Shown: piece by piece, positions 16,380-24,734 of the stretch
How positions within the stretch are numbered: the first letter of the stretch is position 1
Layout: the number at the start of each line of letters is the position of its first letter
Program-made: the position numbers and the translations under genes
Notes under the pieces: model-generated
What the model was told of the DNA's origin: nothing
Seen by the model: the letters and a program-made list of their open reading frames with translations, nothing else
The model's database searches: none
Source of the DNA: DSSB01 sp046346845
Lineage (GTDB): Bacteria > UBA10199 > DSSB01
NCBI GenBank assembly: GCA_046346845.1
Contig: JAXMHH010000001.1
Span: 620,001-684,000 of the forward strand
Direction: 5' to 3'
DNA length: 64,000 nucleotides

Positions 16380-17831
16380 TCAGGGTTTCCCGCCGGTTTT
16401 CTGCAGGCATTCCTGCACGGCGTCACGGCGGATCCCTTCAGCTTCTTGCTCCAATGCTTGAGCCCTCTGTTCAGAACTTGCCGCGCGCTGCAGGTCATAT
16501 TCTCCGCTCGCCTCCTCGAGTTCGGCTCGCTTGTAATATTCCTCAATTTGTTGTCGCAATTCGGCCTCGGTCTTTTGATCCCCATTGCTGATGGCCTTGA
16601 CCAAGGTCCCTTTGGCGATTTCGGCCAGTTTGCGATCGCCCTCCGCGGTCTTCTTCGAATTCATACCGCTCGAACGGAAGGTTTCGGCAGCGTGTCGTGT
16701 CATCGCGGCGTCTCGAGATTTGTAATCGGCTTCCCTCATCATTTCTGAATATTTTGGGTCACATTGTTTTCGAACCGAATCGGGAATGGAGGGAGGCGGG
16801 AGTACCCCCGGTTTGGGTGAGGGAACAGGTATCGAAGGCTTGGGCGTTTCCTCAGCCTTTGTTCCAATACGTTTAAAAACGAAGGTACGCCCTGGGTCCT
16901 TGAAGGTTAGCTGGTATTCGTTGCATTGATAACTTTGATCCATGGGATTATTTCCCAAGCCTGCCGGCCCCAAACTCCCGCTTAAGGAATTGGTTCGGGT
17001 CATGCCATTAGCGCCAATATATTTATGGACAATGTCGGATCGCTCCACGCTTTTAATTTTTGCGATTCCCTTGTCCGTCATGATGTGCCCTTCCGCGGTC
17101 CCGATCCAAAAATTCTTATCGCCGAACCCACCGAGGAAGGGCTGCATGCCATTATAGTCGATGCTTTGAGTGCCGTCGGCCTTGAAGGCGAGCAGGATGC
17201 CGTCCCCACCGGTCACGCCAAGTTGATTGGGGCCAACCGGATCGGACTTCCACGATCCCACCAAACAAGAGTCAAAGGGTGCAGAAACATTGAAATAGGG
17301 GATATCTTTGACGGGGGGCGGATTGGGATTTTTGATCAACCAAGTCGGCAAAGGAAACGGGGAGGTGCCGGCGCCTTGCTGGGTCTTGGGCGTTGGAGCA
17401 GGTGTGGAGAGGGCCATTTGTTCCGTCACGGGGAGCGGTTTTTGTTGACCGCCAGGTAAGGGGGGAACAAACACACCGGGAGGACAATCGAGATAAAAAT
17501 CTTCGCCAGTATCAGAACGTCGAGCTTTTTTTGGATCGGAGGGATCCGCTTCCGCATGAAGCGGATAGGTTCGCACGGGTACTCCCGTCTGAGGATTTTT
17601 CCAAATCCCATTTTCCCGGACAAATTGCAGACCAGTATCCGGGCGAACGGCCCGATTGGGGTCGGAAGGATCCGGATCGGCCCGATAGGGGTAGTCCGAA
17701 ACGCTCATCCCTGTTTTGGCGCTCTTCCATACGCAAGAGGACAATCTATTGGCTTGGGAATGGGCGGGTCTACTACCAAATGCTGGCCCTAAAATTAATC
17801 CAGCCAGCAATATGGCAGCAGATCGGTTCAT
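16380..17831 (-). CDS. Secreted protein of unknown function with a duplicated 37-residue motif
   Basis: The 483-aa protein has a signal peptide (about 1-25, ending AHS). Two tandem copies of a short motif occur in the N-terminal 110 residues: WKSAKTGMSVSDYPYRADPD and WKNPQTGVPVRTYPLHAEAD, each followed by a PSDP...DTG stretch. A Pro-rich linker, a central beta-rich part (about 190-330) that resembles the mid-region of the convergent neighbour at 15146 (both have 'C-x-x-x-SWKSD' or 'C-x-x-E-W-x-x-D' features), a second Pro-rich linker, and a C-terminal coiled coil rich in Glu, Arg and Ala follow. No family was recognised. Composition is AT-richer than average. An AT-rich upstream region probably holds the promoter. 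Confidence 0.65.
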   Translation of the reverse strand: MNRSAAILLAGLILGPAFGSRPAHSQANRLSSCVWKSAKTGMSVSDYPYRADPDPSDPNRAVRPDTGLQFVRENGIWKNPQTGVPVRTYPLHAEADPSDPKKARRSDTGEDFYLDCPPGVFVPPLPGGQQKPLPVTEQMALSTPAPTPKTQQGAGTSPFPLPTWLIKNPNPPPVKDIPYFNVSAPFDSCLVGSWKSDPVGPNQLGVTGGDGILLAFKADGTQSIDYNGMQPFLGGFGDKNFWIGTAEGHIMTDKGIAKIKSVERSDIVHKYIGANGMTRTNSLSGSLGPAGLGNNPMDQSYQCNEYQLTFKDPGRTFVFKRIGTKAEETPKPSIPVPSPKPGVLPPPSIPDSVRKQCDPKYSEMMREADYKSRDAAMTRHAAETFRSSGMNSKKTAEGDRKLAEIAKGTLVKAISNGDQKTEAELRQQIEEYYKRAELEEASGEYDLQRAASSEQRAQALEQEAEGIRRDAVQECLQKTGGKP

Positions 17832-18218
17832 TAAGTAGAAATTTATATTACTCCCTGAAAAATTTATATCAATTTATTCTTTTCCGATACTGTCTAAGTC
17901 AAGGAAGGGAGCCGGCCAGCCGGGAGACTTCGCTGCCCCTGTGCGTCTTTGGGATTACCTAAGGTCTCGCCAAGCCCCGTACCCAGTACATGGGGATCCC
18001 CCTACTCCTCCCTCCCTCCGTCCGATCTCTCCTTTTTTGGTCCATGGTCCAAGATTCCAACCTGGCCTGAGGAGGGGCCCGGGCCGGGGAAATCTTGGGA
18101 GGGCCGGGTATTCCCGTAGGAAGTTGCCCCCGCTGACCGCGACCTCGGCGCTGTTGGCAAGGAGCCACCACTCGAAGAATCTGCAGGAGTTACTGCAGAT
18201 CGAACCTTTTGTTGAACC
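17832..18218. other. Intergenic region between the repeat protein and asd
   Basis: These 387 bases contain an AT-rich part (17832-17900), suitable as a promoter for the minus-strand gene at 16380-17831. A GC-rich remainder downstream of asd follows. I found no open frame with start and family signal, no clean terminator hairpin and no RNA gene. Confidence 0.45.
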
Positions 18219-19241
18219 TTACAGGTAATCCCGAATCAATATCTCCGCAATCTGCACGGCGTTGGTCGCCGCGCCCTTGCGGATATTGTCGGCCACGATC
18301 CAGAAATTGAGGCCGTTCTCGACCGACTCGTCGTCGCGGATGCGGCCGACGAAGACCTCGTCTTGGTTCACACAGTCGATGGCCAGCGGGTATTGGTTGT
18401 GCGCGACGTCGTCCTTCACGATCACGCCCGGGGCCTTCTCGAGCAGGGCCCGCGCCTCGCGGGCGGTGAGCTTCTTCTCGGTCTGGACGTTGACGCTCTC
18501 GCTGTGCCCGCCGAAGACCGGGACGCGGACGCAGGTGGCCGTGACCTTGATCGAGTCGTCGCCCATGATCTTCTTGGTCTCGTTGACCATCTTCATCTCT
18601 TCTTTGGTGTAGCCGTTGTCGAGGAAGACGTCGATGTGCGGCAAGCAGTTGAAGGCGATCTGGTGCGGAAATTTCGCCTTTTGCAGCTCCTCGCCGCTGA
18701 ACAGGGCCTTGGTCTGCTGGGCCAGCTCGTCCATGGCGCGCTTTCCGGCGCCGCTGGTCGCCTGGTAGGTCGAGACCACGATGCGCTTGATCTTGGCCTG
18801 GTCGTGGATCGGCTTGAGGGCGACCACCATCTGGATGGTCGAGCAGTTGGGATTGGCGATGATCCCCATCTTCTTGTAATCGCCGATCGCCTTGGGGTTG
18901 ACCTCGGGCACCACCAGCGGAACCTCCGGGTGCATGCGAAAGGCGGAGGTGTTGTCGACGCAGACGGCGCCGGCCTGGGCCGCAATGGGCGCGAAGCGCT
19001 CGCTGATCGTCCCCCCCGCCGAGAAGAGGGCGATGTCCACGCCCTCGAAGGCCTTCGCGTCCAGCACCTCGACCGGGATTTCCTTGCCCTTGAAGCTCAG
19101 GCGGGTGCCGACGCTGCGCTCACTGGCCAGCAGCTTGAGCTTTTCGACGGGAAAATTCCTCTCCTCGAGGACTTCCAGCATGGTGTTGCCCACCGCCCCG
19201 GTGGCTCCGACGACGGCGACGTTGTAGCGTTCCTTTTTCAT
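18219..19241 (-). CDS. asd: Aspartate-semialdehyde dehydrogenase
   Basis: The 340-aa enzyme reduces beta-aspartyl phosphate to aspartate semialdehyde with NADPH. This is the branch step to lysine/diaminopimelate, threonine and methionine. Visible signatures are the N-terminal cofactor loop VVGATGAVGNTML, the nucleophile Cys in NPNCSTIQM, YQATSGAGKRAMDEL, and the substrate-binding ATCVRVPVFGGHSE. Length is normal. It follows leuB directly (3 bases between genes), giving a leuB-asd unit of amino-acid biosynthesis. A truncated second copy lies at 13162-13290. Confidence 0.97.
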   Translation of the reverse strand: MKKERYNVAVVGATGAVGNTMLEVLEERNFPVEKLKLLASERSVGTRLSFKGKEIPVEVLDAKAFEGVDIALFSAGGTISERFAPIAAQAGAVCVDNTSAFRMHPEVPLVVPEVNPKAIGDYKKMGIIANPNCSTIQMVVALKPIHDQAKIKRIVVSTYQATSGAGKRAMDELAQQTKALFSGEELQKAKFPHQIAFNCLPHIDVFLDNGYTKEEMKMVNETKKIMGDDSIKVTATCVRVPVFGGHSESVNVQTEKKLTAREARALLEKAPGVIVKDDVAHNQYPLAIDCVNQDEVFVGRIRDDESVENGLNFWIVADNIRKGAATNAVQIAEILIRDYL

Positions 19242-19244
19242 AAT

Positions 19245-20327
19245 TTAATAACCCTTCTTTAGCTCTGCCGTGATGGCTTCACCCGCCTCCTGGGTCGAGG
19301 CCTTGGCCTCGCCGGGCTTGGCGATGTCGGCGGTCCGCAGCCCCCGCTCCAACACCTTCTCGACCGCGGCCTCGATCTTCTGGGCGGCGGACTTCTTCCC
19401 GAAAGTCAGGTCCAGCATCATCGCCGCGGACAGGATCGTGGCGATGGGATTGGCGACGCCCTTGCCGGCGATATCCGGGGCGCTGCCGTGGATGGGCTCA
19501 TACATGCCCTTCTTGCTGCTCGCCAGGCTGGCCGAGGGCAGCATGCCGATCGAACCCGTCAACATGGCCGCCTCGTCGCTCAGGATATCTCCGAACAGGT
19601 TGCCGGTCACGATCACGTCGAACTGCTTGGGATAGCGCACCAACTGCATGGCGCAGTTGTCGACGTACATGTGCTTGAGCTCGACGTCGGGGTAGCTTTT
19701 CCCGAGCTGGGTGACGATCTTGCGCCAGAGCTCGGTGGTCTCGAGGACGTTGGCCTTGTCGACGCTGGTCACCTTCTTCTGGCGGCCGCGGGCGATCTCG
19801 AAGGCGAGCTTGGCGATGCGCTCGATCTCGTGGGTGGTGTAAACCATGGTGTTGACGCCGCGCTCTTGGCCGTCCGGGAGTTTCTCGACCCCCTTGGGTT
19901 TGCCAAAATAGATGTCCCCGGTCAGCTCGCGAAGCACCATGATGTCGATGCCCTCGACCACCTCCCGCTTGAGCGAGGAGGCGTCGACCAAGGCCGGATA
20001 GACCTTGGCGGGGCGAAGGTTGGCGAAGAGCCCCAATTCGCTGCGCAGGGCCAGGAGGGCCCGTTCCGGCCGGACGGAATAGTCGAGCTCTTCCCATTGG
20101 GGGCCACCCACCGCCCCCAGCAGGATCGCGTCGGCGGCCTTCGCCAGCCGGAGGGTCTCGTCGGTGAGGGGCTTGCCGTGGGCGTCATAGGAACAGCCGC
20201 CCACCAGGGCATTTTCGAATTCCAGCCCCAGCTTTTCTTGGGAGTTCACGAATTGAAGGATCTTGACCGTCTCGGCCATCACCTCGGGACCGATGCCGTC
20301 GCCGGCCAATACTAAGATTTTCGCCAT
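19245..20327 (-). CDS. leuB: 3-isopropylmalate dehydrogenase
   Basis: The 360-aa enzyme oxidises and decarboxylates 3-isopropylmalate with NAD in leucine synthesis. It starts MAKILVLAGDGIGPEVMAE and has LLGAVGGPQW, LRELTGDIYFGKPKG (substrate loop), TSVDKANVLETTELWR (catalytic Lys and Asn), GNLFGDILSDEAAML (metal Asp pair) and EPIHGSAPDIAGKG. ATG 20327 is chosen because homology starts there, although the frame stays open further upstream. It is transcribed with asd and lies divergent from leuCD. Confidence 0.96.
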   Translation of the reverse strand: MAKILVLAGDGIGPEVMAETVKILQFVNSQEKLGLEFENALVGGCSYDAHGKPLTDETLRLAKAADAILLGAVGGPQWEELDYSVRPERALLALRSELGLFANLRPAKVYPALVDASSLKREVVEGIDIMVLRELTGDIYFGKPKGVEKLPDGQERGVNTMVYTTHEIERIAKLAFEIARGRQKKVTSVDKANVLETTELWRKIVTQLGKSYPDVELKHMYVDNCAMQLVRYPKQFDVIVTGNLFGDILSDEAAMLTGSIGMLPSASLASSKKGMYEPIHGSAPDIAGKGVANPIATILSAAMMLDLTFGKKSAAQKIEAAVEKVLERGLRTADIAKPGEAKASTQEAGEAITAELKKGY

Positions 20328-20356
20328 AACTTTCCTGTGGGGGGTATTTCCCTTAT

Positions 20357-20647
20357 TTATGATTTTTTGAACAAGGCGTCGAGCTTGGCCTTTGCCTCGT
20401 CCTGCTTCTTGTTCTCCCCCGCCCGCATCGCGTGATCGCTGGGGGCGAAGTAATCGCAAAAATTGGCCTTATCCTTCTCCAAGACCCGCTCTGCCTGCGT
20501 CTCCTGGCACTCGTTGTAGGCCTTGGGGTCGTAGTGCAGGCAATTGTAGCAGACATGGGCGTCGTAGCCGCAGTGCGGGCAGGTCTCGGTTCGGCCCACC
20601 CGATCGCCAAAATCGCTGGTTTTTCCGCAGTGATAGCAAAAAACCAT
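20357..20647 (-). CDS. Small zinc-ribbon protein
   Basis: The 96-aa protein has CYHCG (C4, C7), CPHCG (C23, C26) and CYNC (C33, C36), plus later cysteines (ECQE, FCDYF). The pattern suggests one or two structural zinc sites in the N-terminal half. The C-terminal third is a charged Lys/Glu/Ala helix. It is probably cytoplasmic; no catalytic residues can be named. It lies 29 bases upstream of leuB and could be the first gene of the leuB-asd transcript. Confidence 0.65.
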   Translation of the reverse strand: MVFCYHCGKTSDFGDRVGRTETCPHCGYDAHVCYNCLHYDPKAYNECQETQAERVLEKDKANFCDYFAPSDHAMRAGENKKQDEAKAKLDALFKKS

Positions 20648-20818
20648 AGGGGCTTGCCCTTAGCAAAGGCCGCCGCCGGGCTCAAGGCGGAAAATACAAA
20701 AAACAGCTTATCGAAGCAGATCCTCAACTTGACGCTGCGGGACCCCCTATCGTAAAGCCCAGAGGCCGGCATTTCCTGCCCGCACGGCAAATTCCGAGAA
20801 TTTGCGGAGAAAAACAAA

Positions 20819-22225
20819 ATGTCCAAGCCTAAGACCTTATTCGAAAAAATCTGGGAAAAACACCTCGTCTCCACCCTCGAGGACGGCACCGCCCTCCTCT
20901 ACATCGACCGCCAGCTGGTTCACGAAGTGACCAGCCCCCAGGCCTTCGAGGGCCTGCGCCTCGGCGGCCGCAAGGTCCGGCGCCCCGAGCTGACCTTCGC
21001 CACCATGGACCACAACGTCCCCACGGTCGACCGCTACAACATCAAGGACGAGATCGCCCGGGCCCAAATCGAGGCCCTCACCCAAAACTGCAAGGATTTC
21101 GGCATCCGCCTCTACGACCTCAACAGCGACCAGCAGGGCATCGTCCACGTGATCGGCCCCGACTTGGGCATCACCTTGCCTGGCGCCACCATCGTCTGCG
21201 GCGACAGCCACACCTCGACGCACGGGGCCTTCGGGGCCCTCGCCTTCGGCATCGGCACTTCCGAGGTCGAGCATGTCCTGGCCACCCAGACGCTGCGGCA
21301 GAAGCCCGCCAAGACCTTCAAGGTGGAGTTCCGCGGCCGCCCGGGCCCCGGAGTCACCGCCAAAGACCTGGTCTTGAAGTTCATCGGCCTGATCGGCACC
21401 GCCGGCGCCACCGGGCACGTCCTGGAATACACCGGCGAGGCGATCCGCGCCCTCTCGATGGAAGGCCGCATGACGGTCTGCAACATGTCGATCGAGGCCG
21501 GCGCCAAGGCGGGGATGATCGCGCCGGACGAGACCACCTTCGATTTCTTCCGAAAAGTCGAGCGCCCCTTCGCCCCCAAGGGTAAAGACCTCGAGGCAGC
21601 CATCGCCTATTGGAAGACCCTGCCCAGCGACCCGGGCGCGGTCTACGACAAGACGCTCACCATCGACGCCGACAAGGTCGCCCCGCAGATCACCTGGGGC
21701 ACCAGCCCCGGGATGGTGATCGACGCCGACGGCTTGATCCCTCAGCCCGACAAGGTCCCCGGCCTGGCCAAGAAAGACGCCGAGCATGCCCTGGATTACA
21801 TGGGGCTCAAGCCCGGTACGCCTATCACCGACGTCAAGGTCGACGTGGTCTTCATCGGCAGCTGCACCAACTCGCGCATCGAAGACCTGCGCGCGGCCGC
21901 GAAGGTCTTCCAAGGCCGCAAGGTCGCCGCGGGGGTCCAGGCGATGGTGGTGCCCGGCTCCCAGCAGGTCAAAAAACAGGCCGAGGCCGAAGGGCTGGAC
22001 AAGGTCTTCGTCGCGGCCGGCGCGGAGTGGCGCGAGTCAGGCTGCAGCATGTGCCTGGCCATGAATCCCGACCAGCTCAAGCCGCAGCAGCGCTGCGCCT
22101 CCACCAGCAACCGCAATTTCGAGGGCCGCCAGGGCAAAGGCGGACGCACCCACCTGGTCAGCCCCGAGATGGCCGCCGCCGCGGCCGTCGCCGGTCACTT
22201 CGTCGACTTAAGGAGATGGTCCTAA
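20819..22225 (+). CDS. leuC: 3-isopropylmalate dehydratase large subunit
   Basis: The 468-aa aconitase-fold subunit isomerises 2- to 3-isopropylmalate together with LeuD in leucine synthesis. It has IYIDRQLVHEVTSPQAF-like N-terminal residues, CGDSHTSTHGAFGAL, and the three cysteines of the 4Fe-4S cluster in FIGSCTNSR and SGCSMCLAMNPD. The final GRQGKGGRTHLVSPEMAAAA block is typical of the proteobacterial bipartite enzyme. GGAG lies upstream of the ATG. It overlaps leuD as TAATG. Confidence 0.97.
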   Translation: MSKPKTLFEKIWEKHLVSTLEDGTALLYIDRQLVHEVTSPQAFEGLRLGGRKVRRPELTFATMDHNVPTVDRYNIKDEIARAQIEALTQNCKDFGIRLYDLNSDQQGIVHVIGPDLGITLPGATIVCGDSHTSTHGAFGALAFGIGTSEVEHVLATQTLRQKPAKTFKVEFRGRPGPGVTAKDLVLKFIGLIGTAGATGHVLEYTGEAIRALSMEGRMTVCNMSIEAGAKAGMIAPDETTFDFFRKVERPFAPKGKDLEAAIAYWKTLPSDPGAVYDKTLTIDADKVAPQITWGTSPGMVIDADGLIPQPDKVPGLAKKDAEHALDYMGLKPGTPITDVKVDVVFIGSCTNSRIEDLRAAAKVFQGRKVAAGVQAMVVPGSQQVKKQAEAEGLDKVFVAAGAEWRESGCSMCLAMNPDQLKPQQRCASTSNRNFEGRQGKGGRTHLVSPEMAAAAAVAGHFVDLRRWS

Positions 22226-22851
22226 TGGAAGCCTTCAAATCGCACCGCGGAAAAATCGCCACTTTGGATCGAGCCAACGTCGACACCGACCAGATCATTC
22301 CCAAGCAGTTCCTCAAGTCGATCCGGCGCACCGGCTACGGCGAGAACCTGTTCTTCGACTGGCGCTACCTGCCCGACGGCAAGCCCAATCCCGACTTCGA
22401 GCTCAACAAGCCGCGCTTTCAAGGCGCGAGCATCCTGGTGACGCGCAACAACTTCGGCTGCGGCTCCTCCCGCGAGCACGCGGTGTGGGCCATCACCCAG
22501 TACGGCATCAAGGCCATCCTGGCCCCCCGCGTCGGCGAGGTCCCCGCCTTCGCCGACATCTTCCACAACAACAGCGTGAAAAACGGACTGCTCAACGTGC
22601 AGCTCGAGGCCGCCGAGATCGAGGAGATCTTCCAGATGGCCGGGCGCTACGAGGGCCTGGAGGCGACGGTCAATCTCGAGGAACAGCGGGTGACCCTGCA
22701 TCTGCCGGAGGAGCTCTCCTTCCACTTCCAGATCGACGCCGCGGTGAAAAATCACCTGATCCGGGGCCTGGACGAGATCGGCCTTTCCCTCCAGCACGAG
22801 AGGGAGATCACCGCCTTCGAAAAAACCCATTCGGCGCAGACCTATTGGTAA
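22225..22851 (+). CDS. leuD: 3-isopropylmalate dehydratase small subunit
   Basis: The 208-aa swivel-domain partner of LeuC starts LATLDRANVDTDQIIPKQFL-like and has LVTRNNFGCGSSREHAVWAI, the substrate-recognition loop, and FADIFHNNSVKNGLL. Length is normal. The ATG overlaps the leuC stop (TAATG), and its own stop overlaps the next gene in the same way, so leuC-leuD-hydrolase is one translationally coupled operon. Confidence 0.97.
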   Translation: MEAFKSHRGKIATLDRANVDTDQIIPKQFLKSIRRTGYGENLFFDWRYLPDGKPNPDFELNKPRFQGASILVTRNNFGCGSSREHAVWAITQYGIKAILAPRVGEVPAFADIFHNNSVKNGLLNVQLEAAEIEEIFQMAGRYEGLEATVNLEEQRVTLHLPEELSFHFQIDAAVKNHLIRGLDEIGLSLQHEREITAFEKTHSAQTYW

Positions 22852-23792
22852 TGCCCAAGCCCTTTTACCGCCGCAAACGCCTCTGGATCCCCCTGCTCCT
22901 GCTCGCGCCCTTCGCGGCCCTGCTGATCTACCTTTCGCTCGACCCGCTGCCCCACTTCCGCAAGACGGTGAATTACCTGCTGCAGCACTTCGGCGGGATC
23001 GAGGAGCAGTTCCTCCGCGCCGGCCGCTACAACCTGCATTATTACGAGGGCGGGAAGGAGCACCCCCAGACGGTCCTGCTGCTGCACGGCTTCGGCGGCA
23101 CCGCCCAGCTGACCTGGATGCGCCTCATGCCCGCCCTGGCCAAGCAGTACCACGTGATCGCCCCCGACATGGTGGCCAGCAACTTCCTCCGCCTCGACCC
23201 CAAGACCTACTCGATCGACACCGAGGTGGGAATGACCCTGCAGCTGATGGACTCCCTCGGGATCCAGCACGCGAGCCTGGTGGGGCTCTCCGTGGGCGGT
23301 TGGGTGAGCCTGCTGATCGCCCTGGAGCATCCCGAAAAGGTGGACCGGCTGATCTTGGTGGAGAGCGCGGGGCTGAAGACCGAGATCCCCGAGCTGGCGC
23401 GGCTCACCCTCACCGACCGGCCCAAGGCGAGGCGTTTTTTGCAATTGCTCTTCTACAGCCCTCCGCCCCTGCCCGGCTTCGTCTTGGACGAGCTGATCAA
23501 ATCCTCCACCCGGATCAAGGCCAAGTACGAGGCGGTCTTCATGGGCTTCATCATGAACAGCAAGGGCCGGCTCTTGGACGACCGCGTGGGGCAAATCACC
23601 CAGCCGACCTTGGTCATCCATGGCCGCGACGATCTGGTGATCCCGCTGGAGGTCGGAGAACGCCTCCACCGGCTCATTCCCCAATCGCAGCTGGTGATTT
23701 TGGAAGAAAGCGGCCACGCCCCGGTGTGGGATCAACCGGCGAAGCTAAAACAAGCCATCCTGGAATTCTTGGCGGCAACGCCAGCCCCCTAA
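22851..23792 (+). CDS. Membrane-anchored alpha/beta-hydrolase
   Basis: The 313-aa protein has an N-terminal signal anchor (residues about 12-30) and an alpha/beta-hydrolase fold. It shows the oxyanion strand VLLLHGFGGTAQ, the nucleophile elbow GLSVGGW (Ser), the acid in IHGRDDLVIP and the His in EESGHAPVWD. The triad is complete, so it is probably an esterase or lipase acting at the outer face of the inner membrane. Substrate is unknown. It is coupled to leuD by TAATG overlap, but no role in leucine synthesis is expected. Confidence 0.85.
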   Translation: MPKPFYRRKRLWIPLLLLAPFAALLIYLSLDPLPHFRKTVNYLLQHFGGIEEQFLRAGRYNLHYYEGGKEHPQTVLLLHGFGGTAQLTWMRLMPALAKQYHVIAPDMVASNFLRLDPKTYSIDTEVGMTLQLMDSLGIQHASLVGLSVGGWVSLLIALEHPEKVDRLILVESAGLKTEIPELARLTLTDRPKARRFLQLLFYSPPPLPGFVLDELIKSSTRIKAKYEAVFMGFIMNSKGRLLDDRVGQITQPTLVIHGRDDLVIPLEVGERLHRLIPQSQLVILEESGHAPVWDQPAKLKQAILEFLAATPAP

Positions 23793-23801
23793 GCCACGGA
23801 C

Positions 23802-24587
23802 CTAGCCTTTTTGCGAATACACCGGCATCAGGAAACCCGTCCCGCCGTCGGCGTAGAGCGTCTCGCCGTTCATCCAGTCCGCCGCGGGGCTGCAGAGGAA
23901 GGCGATGAACTCGGCGACGTCCTCGGTGGGCATCAAGCGCCCCATCGGAGTGAGGGCGGAGAGCCCGGCCTTGTACTCCTCGTAGCCCGTCCCGAAATAG
24001 ACTTTCAGCGAATCGGTGTCGACCAGGCCCGGATTGATCCCGTGGACGAAGATCTTTTCGGCCGCCCATTCCACCGAATAATACCGGGTGAGGGTCTCCA
24101 GGGCGGACTTGGCCGCCGCGAGCAGGCCATGGTTGGCGCAAAACTTTTTGGTGTCGATCCCCGAGACGGTGATCGCCTTGCTGCCTGGGGGCATCAGGGG
24201 CTTGAAGGCGTTCATCGCGAGGATGAAGGCAGTGACCGTGATATTCATGGTCTTGGCGATGTGGTGCTCCTTGATCTCGGAGAGCGGCTTGAAGGCGGTG
24301 GCCGCCGCGTTGGCGACGAAGATATCGAGACGGGAGTGCCGCGCCCTCACCTCCTCGATGAAGCGGTGGATCTCGGTCAAGTCCGAGAGGTCGGCCGCCA
24401 CCTTGTCGACCTGCACCCCGAATTTTTCCTTCAGCTCGGCCTCGAGGGCCGCCGCTTCCTCCAAATTCTTCCGGTAATGCAGGATGAGGTCGGCGCCCAG
24501 CGAGGCGAATTTGAGGGCGGTGGCCCGGCCGATGCCGCGCGAGGCGCCGGTGATGAGGGCGGTTTTGCCGCGAAGGGACAAGGTCAT
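23802..24587 (-). CDS. Enoyl-ACP-reductase-like (FabL-type) short-chain dehydrogenase with His in place of catalytic Tyr
   Basis: The 261-aa classical SDR has ALITGASRGIGRATA, a DIFVANAAATAFKPL segment and AAAKSALETLTRYYSVEW, the arrangement seen in FabL-type enoyl-ACP reductases where Tyr sits seven residues before the Lys. Here that position is His (ANHGLLAAAK). A Ser/Gly region (TVSGIDTKKF) precedes it. Later blocks INPGLVDTDSLK and GETLYADGGTGF are normal. It may be an SDR with altered chemistry. It converges with the hydrolase gene (10-base gap). Confidence 0.75.
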   Translation of the reverse strand: MTLSLRGKTALITGASRGIGRATALKFASLGADLILHYRKNLEEAAALEAELKEKFGVQVDKVAADLSDLTEIHRFIEEVRARHSRLDIFVANAAATAFKPLSEIKEHHIAKTMNITVTAFILAMNAFKPLMPPGSKAITVSGIDTKKFCANHGLLAAAKSALETLTRYYSVEWAAEKIFVHGINPGLVDTDSLKVYFGTGYEEYKAGLSALTPMGRLMPTEDVAEFIAFLCSPAADWMNGETLYADGGTGFLMPVYSQKG

Positions 24588-24734
24588 GGGTATGCTCCGT
24601 ATTCAATTCTGTACTGTTGCCTTATAGGCCAGGGCTGAATTGCTCGTAAACGCTTTATTGCAGGAAAGGTGATTGACAGGCCCCCCGGGCCCCGCTAAGG
24701 CCTGCCCTGGGTATGGCAATCTCGAGGAGAGACC

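Noticed and set aside
17941..18228. Plus-strand frame of 95 codons between the repeat protein and asd
   Set aside because: Pro/Arg-rich shadow composition, no ribosome-binding site, overlaps the end of asd on the opposite strand.
18363..19262. Long plus-strand frame opposite asd and leuB
   Set aside because: High GC produces long antisense frames. The peptide is rich in Asp, His, Val and Gly with no motif, while the opposite strand encodes clear enzymes.
20788..20804. CAAATTC-CGA-GAATTTG palindrome just upstream of leuC
   Set aside because: It is a short hairpin next to the ribosome-binding site. It could tune translation, but nothing links it to a leucine leader or a T-box, so it is not claimed as a regulatory element.
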